Source: Eleginops maclovinus (Eukaryota; Chordata; Actinopteri; Perciformes; Eleginopidae). Taken from it: a stretch of DNA of 64,000 nt. Position numbers and translations under genes: made by a program. Position 1 is the stretch's first letter; each line of letters opens with the position of its first letter. The notes under the pieces are model-generated. The model was not told the DNA's origin. It worked only from the letters and a program-made list of their open reading frames with translations, and did not search any database. The DNA is taken from NCBI RefSeq assembly GCF_036324505.1, contig NC_086366.1, positions 6,139,427 to 6,203,426 on the forward strand, read 5' to 3'. Shown here in pieces: positions 14,334-27,852 of this stretch.

Positions 14334-14462
14334 CGTATGAGGAGGAGACTACAGGAAATGCATCTCTTTATTATTTTTGCACACAATAATGTTGACCTCT
14401 TTATGCAAAGTAGTGCACAGCAGGACTGCATTTAAACATCATTGTAGAGGAGCATAGTCTGT

Positions 14463-14484
14463 CAGCAGCAGCAGCAGCAGCAGC
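14463..14484 (+). repeat. (CAG)7 trinucleotide repeat
   Basis: Seven CAG units in non-coding sequence. Confidence 0.9.
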
Positions 14485-14722
14485 ACAGACACAGTATTAT
14501 GTATTTAAAGTAATTACCTCAGGCCTGATCCAGACTGAGTTTAGTAGCATGTGATAATCCATGCGGGCAGCATATGGGAGGAGGGGAATTAGACGGCCAG
14601 AAGAAAATAAAGAAATTAAAGCGTCCTGGTGACTCGCTGCAGGAAGGAACATTAGGCCTCTCCATGACACTCACAGGGTGGGCTGTCTAGGTGTGTGTGT
14701 GTGGGTTGGAGAAGGAATGGAT

Positions 14723-14742
14723 GGGGGGGGGGGGGGGGGGGG
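14723..14742 (+). repeat. Poly-G run of 20
   Basis: Twenty consecutive G bases, flanked by other G-rich sequence. This is a possible quadruplex-forming and sequencing-error-prone site. Confidence 0.9.
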
Positions 14743-17700
14743 TTCTGGGTCCGAGTGATCATGTGTGTGATCAGCAGGAGGAAAAGCTAAGCAGAATGTT
14801 GCATGCCACGCACCAGACAGATGGTACAATTACTGACATCACTGGAAGCAGAGCGTGTGCAAAGGGTCATCATAACATTATCAGAGGAAACATTTTCTGC
14901 TTGATAACAACAAAAATCAGCTCCGTAATGTCACAAACACACACTAATTTGGATAACCTCCCCCTCAGAGACTTTGTAAATTGATTGAACCGCCACAGAG
15001 CCTGTACTTTCGACAAATTCTCATCCAATTTCACCTCCTGTTTTTTTTGGAACCGGGGTATCTTTTCCTGGTTGATTTGCATCAATAAACCTCAGTAAGC
15101 AAGCCATTGTAATGCCTAATTGGGCGGTAATGAGCTGTCGCATTATGCAGAGTGCTGAGGTTCAAGCTTATTAGTTGCTTGGTTGCCCATAACATTTTCC
15201 TGTCTTCCCTCGGCTGCTTCGGTGTTGCACGATTGTCAATGCAATCTCCCCTTTTTCCTCTCGCCTCCCATTCTCCCCTCTCTGCTTCATCCCTATTCTA
15301 CTCAGCCATTTCTCTCAATCTCCCCCCCCCTCCCCTCTCTCCTCTGTGCCGATCTAAAAATAGCCTCCTATTATCCAGGAGGCCCGGGCCATGTACAGTG
15401 AGGCAGCAATCAGCATGGCGGCCATGCACATCAAGATTCACAATAGCTGTCATCCTGCTAACGCTGGCTAATATAATTCTCTCTACATTACTCATGGCCC
15501 GGCTGGACTCCGTGGAGGGTTATAGTCCATGCTAATCTGAACTAAAGGACTTTTTTAACAAGATAATTAAATTCCCTGAGGTTTCATAGGTGTTTAGCAG
15601 AATATACCTTGCAAACTCAGCATTCTTTGTCTAGTCTTTTTGTCTCCTTAGAAAACGCTGTCACTTTAAATGCAGATGTTGAACTGCCTCCGGTCCAGAG
15701 GCGTGTGCAAAGGCACGTTCTACTCTACCTGGCTGTAATGAAGTCTAAAGCGAGCATGTTGTTTATCTTTTATTATGAAAAATTGCAGTTTACACTTTAT
15801 TTACATTTTTACACTATATACATTTAGACCATTTAATATCCTTTATATCTTTTCATCACTCAAACAAAATCATAAAAATGAAAAACCCACCTCCACCAAA
15901 ACCTAATAATGAAAACCAATAAACAAGAAAAACTTACAAATCAAACAAATTATGCGAGAAACAATGTCCATTTTTCTCGTACACAAAAAAAGAACAAAGC
16001 AAATCCAGTGCTTTGAAAAAACCAAACTAAATCCAATTCTTCAGGCGAGGGGGGAAAAAATGATGTCCTTTTATTCCGCACAAAGCAATTCCACCTCTCA
16101 AACAAGCAAGCATGTTAAGGGTGTTACCTGCTGTACATAATGTGTCAGTAAGGATAAGCTAGTTAGAACTACTTGTTAATCCTCATGACCTACAGGTGTC
16201 CTTGGAGAGTTAAAGGCAACCTTACCTCCTCAAACTATTTGTTTACATTTCCAGGGTTGCTAGGTAGATTAGCAACCCTCACATTATAGGACTTTCTGGT
16301 AATACGGAGCCCTTTCTTATTTTATGATGTATAGTAATTGGGTTGTTTCATTGTGTAATATATGTGTTAAGTGTTAAAGGGGTGCAATGTAGAAAATAGC
16401 AATCAGTTAACAAACTATCTGTAGGGGATTGCCCATTAAAGTGTTGAATTAGACATATTATTTTTTATTTTACTTCCATATAAGCTACATATGGAAACTC
16501 AACTCTGGGTTAACAGTTCTGAATCAGGTAATGTTGAAAAACTTAACCAAAAGGAGAATCAGCTGGATCAATTAGGTTCCTTAACCAACCATTTCCTAAC
16601 CCAAAAGACACCAGCTCACAAATTGGACAATTCTCAAAGGGCCCCCATCCTGCTGCCTCTTGGGGCCTGCAATTAGCACCGCTGTGTGTGTGTGGGTGTG
16701 TGGGTGTGGGGAAGGCGGTGAGGGGACTGTGCGAAACATTTTCATCTTTCAATCTGAACGCAGTAAGGAAGAAAAACGTGCCCTGAGGCAGCTGTTGACG
16801 CTGCGTTCAGAGCCGCTCAGCTCCTGCTCAGTATTGTTATAATGTATTTATATAACGCTGCTAAACGGCGAGACCTGTTCCACATTCATCTACATAAAGC
16901 AGTAGTGTATTGCCTAAGGGAAGAAATAGACAGACACACACACACAGGAGCACATACGCAGATGAGATCATTAAGCAAAGCCCTCCCATTGCTACCCCCA
17001 ACCCCTGAACACACACTGCATTCACCGTTGACTCCCCTGCTCACTTGTCATTCCTGATTGCCAAAAAGCAAGGCCCCATATGCCACTCTGTTTGTAAGTG
17101 CGACCACCTCCCGTGTCATCTTAAATACCCCCACGCATGCACAGTAACACTCAGACACCTACATTTAATGAACACCCATATGCGCACACACACACACGCA
17201 GACTACAGACACTTTCCCCGGCGCAGTCAAAGACAACGACAGTGCAATTCCCCCTCACCAAACGCCTCTCAGATGATGAAAGTGAACGGTTTCTGCCTCT
17301 GATTTTTGATGTGCAGCGTGGATGTGATCAGAGAAGTCTCACATCACACTGTCTTCTCCATCTCTCTTTTTTTCCCCTCTTTCTCCCCCCCCCCCCCGCT
17401 GTAACGGGAAACACTCGCACTAGACGAGAGCAAACAGTTTCCAGCTGCTTGCTAATTCTTGATCTGATAGTCAGGCTAGCAGGTGTTTTACAGGGTGGCT
17501 TTTACCTCCTGTGTCAGAGGAGAGTCGACCCCATCCCGTTTCTTTCCGCTGTTATTCTTTTTGTGTAATGGGGGACATTGGGGATTTTTTTTACCAATAT
17601 TACTGGCTGTATTCCCTGTCTTTACATGTTGTCAGAATCTAAATCAAGCTGTTCACATTATGTAGCCCAAATGAAAAAGTGTTAGTTCTTCCGGTTTAGC

Positions 17701-18534
17701 TCTAGCTTTGTAAACAATGCATTTTATTTGGGATTATTTACAGCTGCACTGCACCTACTGTATGGAGTGGTTTAATAGTCACAAATCCACTGTAAAAAAT
17801 ATGGCCCAAAAATATCTTATAAGGACATTTTAAATAACTGTACTGTTGGTGTAGATGGCCCCCCGCTATGAGGAGCTACGAAAAGTACCAAAGCACTACA
17901 GTCAGTCGGACTGCATATTAAAGCTCAGTGTTCAAATGTTTAAAAACCAATGTACCTAGAGAGTGAATTCAATCAACATGTCAGTGTGCTATTTAACTAG
18001 AGAATTTGAAATATTTGTTAGCTATCTAGCTAGCTATGGCGTGGTTGGTGGCCCTCATCATTAAATAAGTAATATTCTTTAACCTATCCTATCCTATGGT
18101 GGAACTTGCCTGTGCGGACCTTTGACCACCCCTTTAGCAGTGAGAGTAATTATAAAAACATTGTTAACATGTTTTTTTTAAAAGCTGCTCTCAAACAGTC
18201 AGCAGCCCCCCTCAGCTACTAACAAATTCCCAAATATGCGTTATTTCGATAAACAAATCACAAAATGTGAATCTAAATTGTTGGTTTCTCATCTTAAAAG
18301 GTGTGTTTTAACTAATGAACAGTTATAGTGACAATAACTGTTTATTTGCAAATTAAATGTTGATAAAGCTGGCGATGCTATGCGGTGTAATTGGTATAAC
18401 GCTCTAACCCGGAAGTGCCAACACAAAATAAAGCGATGTGGAAGCACCCTGGAGCCGGCGAAGCATAAGGTGAATAGAGCACATCCTGCTGTGAGGCGGT
18501 CATTGTCCCTGATGAACTTGTGTTTCATCATTAT

Positions 18535-18785
18535 TGTTCCGACTGACAGTAGTCACTGATTAACATATTGACTCTAATTGACTGTCTGGCTGGCCATCTA
18601 AATGACTGTCTTAAGTGGAGACTTACCGACTGACTGGCTGGCCGGCCGGCTTACTAACTAACACACGGCCGCTTCACTGACTCACTAATTAAGTGACTGA
18701 CCCACTAGAATCTTGACTCTCTGCTGACGGACTGATTGACTTGCTGTCTGCAGACTGACCGGCTCACGCTCGCTCTGACTCATCC
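18535..18785 (+). repeat. Cryptic simple repeat rich in GACT
   Basis: ctgactgac-type words recur about fifteen times over 250 bp without a strict period, including gactgactggctgg. This is probably the decayed remains of a TGAC tetranucleotide tract. Confidence 0.6.
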
Positions 18786-19505
18786 GTCATGGCGTGTGTT
18801 TTCATCACCGCGAAAAAAGGAAACCCCCTGCTCCTGATGTCGGCACGACGACGGTGTATGACTGACAGGCGCATTTCCATTTTTTCCTATTAGCTCTGAT
18901 ATGGAAAGAAATGAAATGAAAGGAAAACGTATGAAATGAGTCTGGGAAGAAAGTGTGTGTGTGTGTTTTTTCCAGCCTGTTTCATCCTTATTGACTAAGC
19001 GCTATCTGTTTGGTTGCATATGTCCATAATGTGCAATCAGTGGTGAAGGGGTTTGAAACAAGTTGCTGATATTGATACTGCTGCCTAATTCGCCCATTCA
19101 ATTTATTATTCACATCCTGGTCTACGTCTCTTTTTTTCTCTGCATCCCTCGTGGTTGAAATGCTCCTCATAGATTAAATCAATTGGCGAAATGCGAGCTT
19201 TTTCATGAATCCATTAGCCGATATTTCATTGTTATTTATGCATTTAATCATATGACTCATCAGTTTTCTAAAATACATCCCTTGAACCTTTCCCAGAATG
19301 CATTTGGTATGTGCATTTAAGTTGCTAATATATGTGACCTGCATGTCGTTGGATTGTGCCAGGGGGATTTACATTCACTGGGAATATTTGTCGGCAGTAC
19401 AGGAAGCTGTGACGATGTGTGGGGAAAAAAATAGGATGTGAGAAATAATTTAAAAATGTTTATATTTACACAAGTAGTGACATATCTCTAATGGAGGATA
19501 GTTAA

Positions 19506-19818
<313 letters not shown>

Positions 19819-21002
19819 TGGGAATGTAACCATGTGTGTGCATGTGTGTAGTGACTCATAAACCACGGCAATGAAAGCCATCTGTGACAGCTGCTACATA
19901 ATCAGATTACTACTAGCGTGTATGTGTGTGTGTATATATTAATGTCTGGTCATTTGGACTGGCTCTGTTAGTATTGGTGGGCCTGTCAGCGTTTGTGTCC
20001 AGAACACATTCATTCAGCGTTCCTGTTTTACACCTTTGTGCTTTAGAAGACAGGGCCACTACTTGTGTGTGTGCGTACATGTTTGGAGATGCAGGTTGGT
20101 TCGCAGAAGGTATCTGAACCAGCACAGCGGAGCTTGAAAGGAGGCGCAGCGTGTCAGGTTGTCACACAAGCTGTGCTTTTACATATTCTGCTCCATTTAA
20201 TGCGAGCACACAGGCCTTCCCATCGCTCCCTTTCATCTTTCATTTTCAACGTTCTCCTCTCCCTCTCTGACTCTTGTTCAATTCTCTGAATCTAATTAAT
20301 GTTGAAAAGGACAAGTCCTCGATATTCTTTCTGGCTCTCCCCTGGGGCCGTCTAATCACACCCAGATTCTCCTTTTCGGTGCATTCATTTAGATTTCTTT
20401 TGCTGTCCGTTCAGTAACATAATTTCCTTTTTACTCCAGACTCCAAATTCATATAAATGTTATCTTTTAGAAGTCACATACCTGCAGCTGAAGATAACTT
20501 AAGATAACATAAGTGTATTCATGATTAATCAAAGCTAATTCTTCCTCCACATCACACAAGGTCATCCGCAGTGCATTGTATGTGAAGGGCTTTAGCATCG
20601 TCGCAGGGCATCATGGATTCAATGCCAGCTCTCTTCCAGCTGCCATGTCTGACCTGGAATACACCGTGCTGTCGCAAACGGATATTAAACCCGTGACCTC
20701 AGTCACACTGTATTTCTAGGCCAGCTGGTTGCCCCCTGTGTGTATGCTCTACACCTGCGCACCTCCAGTGTGGGTATTGTGTCGACCACAAGGGCATTTT
20801 GTCACTTCGCAGCTGGTCTTATCAGAGTCTTGCAGAGCTACCTGGTGTTGGAAAGGTCGTCCTCACCACAGGAGGCAGCCTCCACCCTGCAGACTCACAC
20901 ACAGAGCTGTTTACCGGCTCTTCACAGGCCTCTAAACATTATGCTGAGCCTCTTTCTTTGGGTTTTCTGTGTGTGTGTTTTCACCTTTGATGTATAAAGA
21001 GG
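19819..21002 (+). other. Intron sequence, nothing recognised
   Basis: Unique-looking sequence without repeats or coding signals that I can support. Confidence 0.45.
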
Positions 21003-21570
21003 ACTGGATGCAGCGTTGCAGGAGGGGAACGGTTTATTCCGCAGAAAGTCCCTCAGTGGTGCATTAAGCCAAAAATGACCTGAGAAACACATCTGGATAC
21101 TTCACTTCTACGTCATGGCCCCTTTCTGGTTAAAAATATCTGCTGTGATTTCAAATTCTGAGGATTCCCCCAGTCAGATTAACAAAAATTAAGAATACAA
21201 TTCAATTTTTTACGTACAAGAAGCCCAAATATGATGCTCAGTTAGGCAAACAATCACACAATGTCATTGGAGATCGATGATTGGAGTCGATATGGTGAAA
21301 TTAAAAGCCATAGGGCGATGGTTTCTTTGGCTCGTCAGTGTTTTATATTTCAACTACATTCTGTAATTTGACTTTTAACATTACATCCGTTTACTGTGAT
21401 AATGATTTAAGCCTCATTGGCATCACAATGTAGCTTAGCATCCTTTTATCTGAGTGTGTTTACGAACTTCCGAATGTAAGTCGGAAGGAAAGAGTGTTTT
21501 CCGGCCAAAAAGCATCACGGACTGACACGGGAGTTGTAGTACCGCTGATGTGCCACTGCTTCAACGCCAG
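21003..21570 (+). repeat. Dispersed repeat, family U, copy 1
   Basis: It shares a ggatgcagcgttgcagg-type start and an aaaaagcatcacggactgac-type end with 27578-27852. This copy is longer because of an AT-rich insertion in the middle. Confidence 0.6.
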
Positions 21571-22077
21571 TCGCACATCCTGTATGCTTGATTTTCACTA
21601 GTCAAGATTCTCAGTGGAGGTCAAAGGTCGACGTCTCCAGGCTGCCGTGACATTTCTGTTTTGATTCCACCCCTGAGCAAGAGGAGGAGAAGAGCGAGTG
21701 AGAGACAGACAGAGGAAGGATTGCGCAGAGTGTCCTCAACTTCCTCATTATATCCTTGGCTGCTTATGTCCTCATGTAGATCTGGCTCCCCCTGCTTCAT
21801 TACTGTAAGGAGACTATCTTAAGGGAGGAATGGCAAGCTTCCAGTTGGCTCTATCAACCTGTCAATCACTCCAGTCTAATCTTAGCTCTGCCCCTCAGTG
21901 CTGCCCATCATTTCCTGGCACTATGGAGCAGTGAGCAGATTCTGTGTGCCTAATTCCCCTGAAATAGATAAGGACTTTAATGGATGGCCTACTCAATTAT
22001 GCAATGATGTTTTTTTCTGTTTTCTTGTTGTTTGCTGAGGGGCTCCAAACTGCGTCACTCTGCTCTGCCCTGTTGTA

Positions 22078-22340
22078 TCAGAATCAGAATCCTTTATTAG
22101 TCTGGGGAAATGTACAGGTGACAGTGCAGATAACAGGCAAGCTAACATATTAAAGAGGATATAAAAACATAATAGGACTCTTTTTAAATATAGTGACAAG
22201 TACAACTTATTCAACAATAAAATAAAGACAAAAGACAATAACTGGATGGTTTGAAATGCGTTGCAGCATTTCAAAAGCTAAAGGAACATATAAAGGTGAT
22301 GAGATTGTGTTTAATGTATTGCACATAACAGTGATTTTTC
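22078..22340 (-). repeat. LINE-like 3' untranslated fragment
   Basis: It starts with atcagaatcctttattagtc followed by ggggaaatgtacaggtga, a pattern common at the ends of fish non-LTR elements read from their 3' side. No reverse transcriptase sequence is seen. Confidence 0.5.
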
Positions 22341-23730
22341 TAAATGCAGTCCAAATGACAAACTAATAATGCAAAACTGTGTATATTAAACATTGCAGGA
22401 ATGCACAGGGTCTTCACATTTTGGACCTTTTCCCCCTTCTCTGCAAACAATTCAATTCGCCCGCCTCAGTGTGTTTTTCAGGACAAAATAAGGGATATTC
22501 TCTACTGAACTGCAGCCTGTATTGTGCTTGGAAAAAGTGGCATAAAATATCCACCTTAGGGACAGACACTGTACAACACACATGCCCTTATAATGAATAC
22601 TGTTGGACAGCTTCTTACACACACACACACACACTACTCTGCCACTCTGCCCATCATTCTCTGCTGTTGTCACAGTAACCATCTCACCTTCCCTTCACAG
22701 TCCCGCCCTAATGAGACCACTGGAGGACAGAGAGAGAGGGAGAGCAGCAAGGGGGTGGAAGGGAGATGCAGACACAGAGGAAAGCAGAGATATATCACAG
22801 GGAAGATAGGCAGCATGGAGGCAGAATTGCCATTGTCTTGTATCTGCTCTTTGCACGGCGGAAACGCGACCGGGATCTGCGGAGAAACAAAAAGCCTCTC
22901 CGTGTGCTCGGGACCAAACCAGCAGTTCACTCTGCTGCTGCCCGGGCATTTCCATATAAATCCAATAACATTATCATTAACAGATAATTACCCGGCACTG
23001 CATGATTTGTGACCGCAAACACAGATTAAAATTCAATTAAAGGTAAAAGTGTGTGGTGTGTTGCCAGTTCTGCCTCACTGAGTGGCTCCATTTAAACCCA
23101 ATGAATCACATCCATATCTGATGCTCACGTGTGTCATGTGAGAATGTGCATTTATTTGATGGAAGCCAAATTAAAATAGGTTTAATATGATATCATGTCA
23201 CTGTGATTATCAAACCGATGCATCACCTAAGAGAGGAGGAGGCAGGCTTTATGTACTGTGATGTTAACATCTGGTCCTTTATAAGTACATAAAGTCCCTC
23301 CGTCTGCCGCGGCACCATAAAAGGCCTAAATGAAGTGAACGAGGCCTCTGGGCTCGACACAGATTGGCAATTATACACCTCAACATTTCTGGAGACCTTT
23401 AGTGGTTCAGACCAGAGTATTTCATCGGTTGAAACACATCTGCCAAATGGTAATGGGCAGGCCTCTTGGATATGAATATGAGTGTGTGCAACAGGTTAAG
23501 AGGCTCTCGTGTGTGTGTGTGTGTGTACTACTCAGAGAACTAATACAAGGATAAATACAGTATGTGCATCGTCCTGCCAAGTGGCAATCAGCAAATAAAT
23601 CAAGGCCTATTTACATGTATAACACAATAATTATTTAGTGAAAATCTGATATGACATCTCTGAATATTATTATTATTTATTGACATATTTTCATTTAACA
23701 GACTCTTCACCTTCACAGCGACAGTTATTT

Positions 23731-23780
<50 letters not shown>

Positions 23781-24419
23781 AGATAATCTGTGATGAAAGA
23801 TGAATACACTGACGTCCCCCTCACCCTGTGATACCGTTCTCTCCCAATCAACTTCCCATGTCAATATTTACTATCATCACACAAAAAAATACTATCTGCC
23901 TCCGCCGTTTCAATGCCTTTGCCGCGCTCTCGTTTCTCACCGTCAACTTAATTAGTCACATCTCTCGGTTTAATTACATCAAGTGGAAGGAAGTTGCAAT
24001 CTCAAGTAGATCAAATTAAGCCCTATGCAAATCCTGGAGTGTCTCCTTCCCCGGTCTCTGTGGCAACAATGTCTCCATCTCCCTTATTTCTGTCGGAGGA
24101 GTCACGTGAGGCTTGTCATCACTTGCTAAATGAAATCTTACGCTGGAAATCATCCCTATTAGGCTGGTTAAGTGGTTGACTGTCTGCTTAAGTTCCCAGT
24201 GAGTAGTGACTAATCTCCTGTGTGTGAGAGAGAGAGTGAGAGACAAAGAGAGAGGGACAAAGATGAGGGAAAGCTGCTGATTTTTGAATGAAATCCTCCT
24301 TCGTTTCATTAATGCAGTGCTATTTGTTACATAGATTTTCAGGCTATTCTGCCCATATTTAAAAGAAGCATACACTTATTGTTTCATCTGAAACTGAGTT
24401 CCTCTTATTATAAGTCAGG
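22341..24419 (+). other. Intron sequence, mostly unique
   Basis: Only one CA tract (23735) and short GT runs stand out. No exon is supported. Confidence 0.45.
23735..23778 (+). repeat. (CA)n microsatellite
   Basis: An uninterrupted dinucleotide tract of about 44 bp. Confidence 0.97.
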
Positions 24420-24640
24420 GGTGGTTTAGAGTTAACCTAAGGTTGTTTAACATATTGTCTTCAGTGATTTTAGTAGTGTGATAAATGTCTGTTTCCTTAA
24501 GTCTTGTCTTAGTATTTGTCCTTGTTGCAAATGGAGTTGCTGTGATGCAAGTAAGATTTCAGACTTTGAATAGATCGTATTTTACTGTCCAGTATCGTAT
24601 TGCAAGTGTAGTATGCATCGTATCATCGTGTTTTTAAAAC
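24420..24640 (+). repeat. Dispersed repeat, family V, copy 1
   Basis: The blocks tgtcttcagtgat, tgtttccttaagt, gttgcaaatggagttgctg and tgatgcaagtaag recur in the same order at 61983-62115. Confidence 0.65.
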
Positions 24641-25227
24641 AAAAACAAAGAAAGTAATAACAAGTCCACAGCCACTTGTACTCCACAGCTACCAAACATT
24701 TGTAATAGTGATTTAATCAGCCGTTATTTTCTGCTAAACCACATTTCATATTCTCCAAATGAACTTGAATAACACTGAAACTAAACAGAAATAGCTTAAA
24801 GTTGCACTAACATTTAAAGTTGCCCATTCCAAAACCTTCACTTGTCTCATGAGACTTCAGTATAAAATAAAACGATGATAGAAGTCACGTCTTCTTTTTC
24901 TGAGAGCACTTCAAAACTCTCAAAGTCCTGAATCTGTCACAGAACTTTTCCGTCCACAGTGTGAAATCCTGGCTGGAGTGAGCGGGTGCAATGTGACCTT
25001 TGCTTTGTGCACACCATCCCAGAAAAGCAGTGTTTTTAATTAATACGCCTTGACGAATGAAAAGTGTGTGACCTTGTGGCGTGTGGATTTCTCTCACCAG
25101 TCCCGTCCACTCCATCATTAAAATTCTTCTTTCTACTTCACCAAGCCCTTGCCCTTCCTCCCTCTCGTCTTCTTCTATCCTCTCTCCACACACATGGTCA
25201 TGCATAAACCATCTGAAACCGGCAGAG

Positions 25228-25228
<1 letters not shown>

Positions 25229-25298
<70 letters not shown>
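25229..25298 (+). repeat. (CA)n microsatellite
   Basis: An uninterrupted dinucleotide tract of about 70 bp. Confidence 0.98.
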
Positions 25299-25300
<2 letters not shown>

Positions 25301-25383
25301 CGCCTGACAGATATGAGAGGATAAAAGTGAATTTGAGACGGACAGTTGCTGTGAGGATATCTCTTAGACTTGTCTGTACACAG

Positions 25384-25830
25384 AGATAAGATAGAAGAAG
25401 TACTTGGATTTTATACTTAAATAAAAGAAGTGATACTAATTTGTAAAAATGCTAAACTGAACATGAATTCATGCATTATAAACTTAAGTAAAAGCACAAA
25501 AGTATTGGCATCAAAATATATTTAATTACCAAAAGTAAAAGTACCCGTAATAGCCCGTTTCTGAATCAGATTTATTAAACTACTGGATTATGATTATTGA
25601 ACAGCTGGTATATTAGTTTATATAAATGCTTTATAAACTGCTACTTGTTATTTTAGTTATTTATTTGCTGAGTTATATTTTGTATTAGCTAATAATCTGA
25701 ATCTATAAATGACTAAAACTGTCAAATATATGTAGTAAAAAGTATAAAATGAAAATACTTGGGTAGAGTAGAAGAACCTAAATATTGTACTTAAGTAAAT
25801 ATATGTTGTTACACTAATACTGCATTATAC
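25384..25830 (+). repeat. Dispersed repeat, family S (aagtaaaagtac type)
   Basis: It is made of staggered acttaagtaaa and agtaaaagtacc motifs with AT-rich spacers, a pattern that I recognise as a very common teleost interspersed sequence. Further pieces are at 7005-7130, 7375-7470, 29250-29293, 29720-29760, 33300-33480 and 36155-36515. Confidence 0.7.
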
Positions 25831-25876
25831 AATCCCTCACAGTAAAGGCATGATGTGCTGATAAAGACACTTTTAA

Positions 25877-25975
25877 TAATAATAATAGTTTTGTTTATAG
25901 AGTGCTTTTCTAAAAACCCAAAGATACTTTACAGAAGTCAAATTCATCAAAACAACACACTTAAAATATGTAAAA
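25877..25975 (-). repeat. SINE-like tail fragment
   Basis: An aataataata run is followed by gtttatagagtgcttttc and a caaagatactttacag-like block, a recurrent fish SINE/LINE end. Confidence 0.5.
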
Positions 25976-26829
25976 CACTGCTTTAAATTACGGGGATTAC
26001 AGGGATTATTGTTCTTTTGAACATTTTACAAAATATCTACTGTCTCTAATGACATTTTATACAAGGCTTATTGTGCAAAGAAAGTAAAAGTGTACAAGTC
26101 AAACCCTAGATCTGAAGAATTCAAATAAACAAATACATATACCAGCTCGCTTCAGTGCTGTAATTATTCTGGATTATATTTCAATTCACCTTGCTTACAT
26201 GGGATTAATGCATATGAAGGATTTGGACATTTAAACATCATGTTTGGGGCTTTAATCTGCTACACATGCTTTGCATCAACAGGGAGATTTTAATTTATTC
26301 CTCATTCATTTATTGTGGTTGTGTGGTCTGGAGGACATGTGGTCCTCTAATCGGCTCCCATAAAACCACTGGGCATTGTTCACTTGTAACCTGGATGATC
26401 CCCACATTAAATAATGCATTTAAGGCCAGCTGTACACACTACCTCAGGAGGGTGGGGGGCAGTATTTCAGCGTACCACACACACTCTACAGATACAGTGG
26501 AAGGTAGGACAGGTTTACCCATTTATGCTGTAAATCCACAACAATAACCATCATTAAAACAATCATATTTCCAAGCTGTTATTCCACTTTTTTGCCTCCC
26601 AATCAATGATATTATTCCAATAGAAGAGTACGATCACTAAGAGCCTTTACTCCATTTTATACGGTCATTCTCTGGAAGTGTACTGTAGTTTTTAGCCTAA
26701 AGTGAAATCCCTTTCTTCTGGTGCGGTAGTCTAGCACTGGTTGACACTAAATGGCTCCATTAACGATCAAATAGAGGTAATTAGTGTCACAATCTGACAC
26801 CGGTGATGGGCTGCATCTGGCTGCACCCA

Positions 26830-27215
26830 CTCTGTGTATTCAGATGAGCCAGGAGAGGCTGAGGGAGGTGGGGGGAGACAAGGCAGGAGACAAGGCGGGA
26901 GGAAGGGAGTCAGACAGGAGAAGAGGAGAGAGAGAGAGGGAGTGCAGATTTCTCAGACAGCTGGTGATGTGCAGCTGTCTAGGAGGCTGGATTACTCCCT
27001 GAAGTCTGCCCTCCGAGCGAGAGGCGATGAGGGAGACGAAGAAAAAAGAGAAATAAATAGAAACGGGGACAGAGGAGCCGTGGGATGAACACTGTGAAAC
27101 AAAAGGGATTTGGTCGGCGAAGATGAGGAGAGAAGTGCAGAACAACAGAGAAACAGATGTGGGAAATTGAGATAGAGGAGGAAGAGTAATGGGAAATGTC
27201 ATCCGAGAAAAAAAG
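26830..27215 (+). repeat. Purine-rich (GA/GGA) tract
   Basis: About 380 bp are strongly biased to G and A on the + strand, with agagagagaggg and gaggtggggggag cores. Long open frames on either strand here reflect composition only. Confidence 0.65.
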
Positions 27216-27283
27216 CACACAGAGGCGAGATCAAGACTCATCCAGCAACCCTGCAGAGGATGATCTATTTAATGCTATTACCC

Positions 27284-27550
27284 TTAAAGAGGAGCCAATC
27301 TGCTCTGATTGGTTAGCTGGCTGGCTCTGTTCCGATTGGCCAACTGCTTAGAGATGTCCCGCCCCCTTAACAACCTATCACGTACAATGTGTTGGAGCAC
27401 TAGCTGATATAAGATCATTTGTAGTGATGTCACTATGTTCAGGAACTTTACAGAGGAGTCCAATGGAGGAGTGTCAAGGAGGGAGGGGGGAACTCAGACC
27501 ATTTACATGCACTAAAACGTACCCCATAAAGAAGAATAGGGCCCCTTTAA
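27284..27550 (+). mobile_element. MITE-like repeat, family M, copy 6, TTAA at both ends
   Basis: This internally deleted copy starts ttaaagagg and ends gggccccttt followed by aa, so TTAA is present at both borders. It carries two ATTGG boxes, a cccgccccc GC box, and the gtgatgtcactatgttc block. It gives the best view of both family ends in one copy. Confidence 0.82.
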
Positions 27551-27577
27551 AAATGGTTTAACCCATGGATGTATAGT

Positions 27578-27852
27578 AAGACCTGGATACAGCGTTGGAG
27601 GCGGGACCTGGTTCGTTTCTATGAGAGCTCCTCATTAGCGCATGAAGAGAAAATGGTCTGAGATTCCCGAGAGCAAAACCTCAGAAATTACCCATCATGC
27701 CTGGCTGTCGAGAGCATAGAGCATGCGCAGTTGTGTTTCTCTGGATTCGGTTTTTAGGGCATTTTACAACTTTAAGGACATAATGTTATTAATAAAGGCT
27801 ATAAAAAGGTCACGGACTGATACATAAGTTGCAGTACTGCTGTTTGGCCACT
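27578..27852 (+). repeat. Dispersed repeat, family U, copy 2
   Basis: Blocks ggatacagcgttggaggcgg and aaaaaggtcacggactgata are shared with the copy at 21003. It lies directly after MITE copy 6. Confidence 0.6.
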
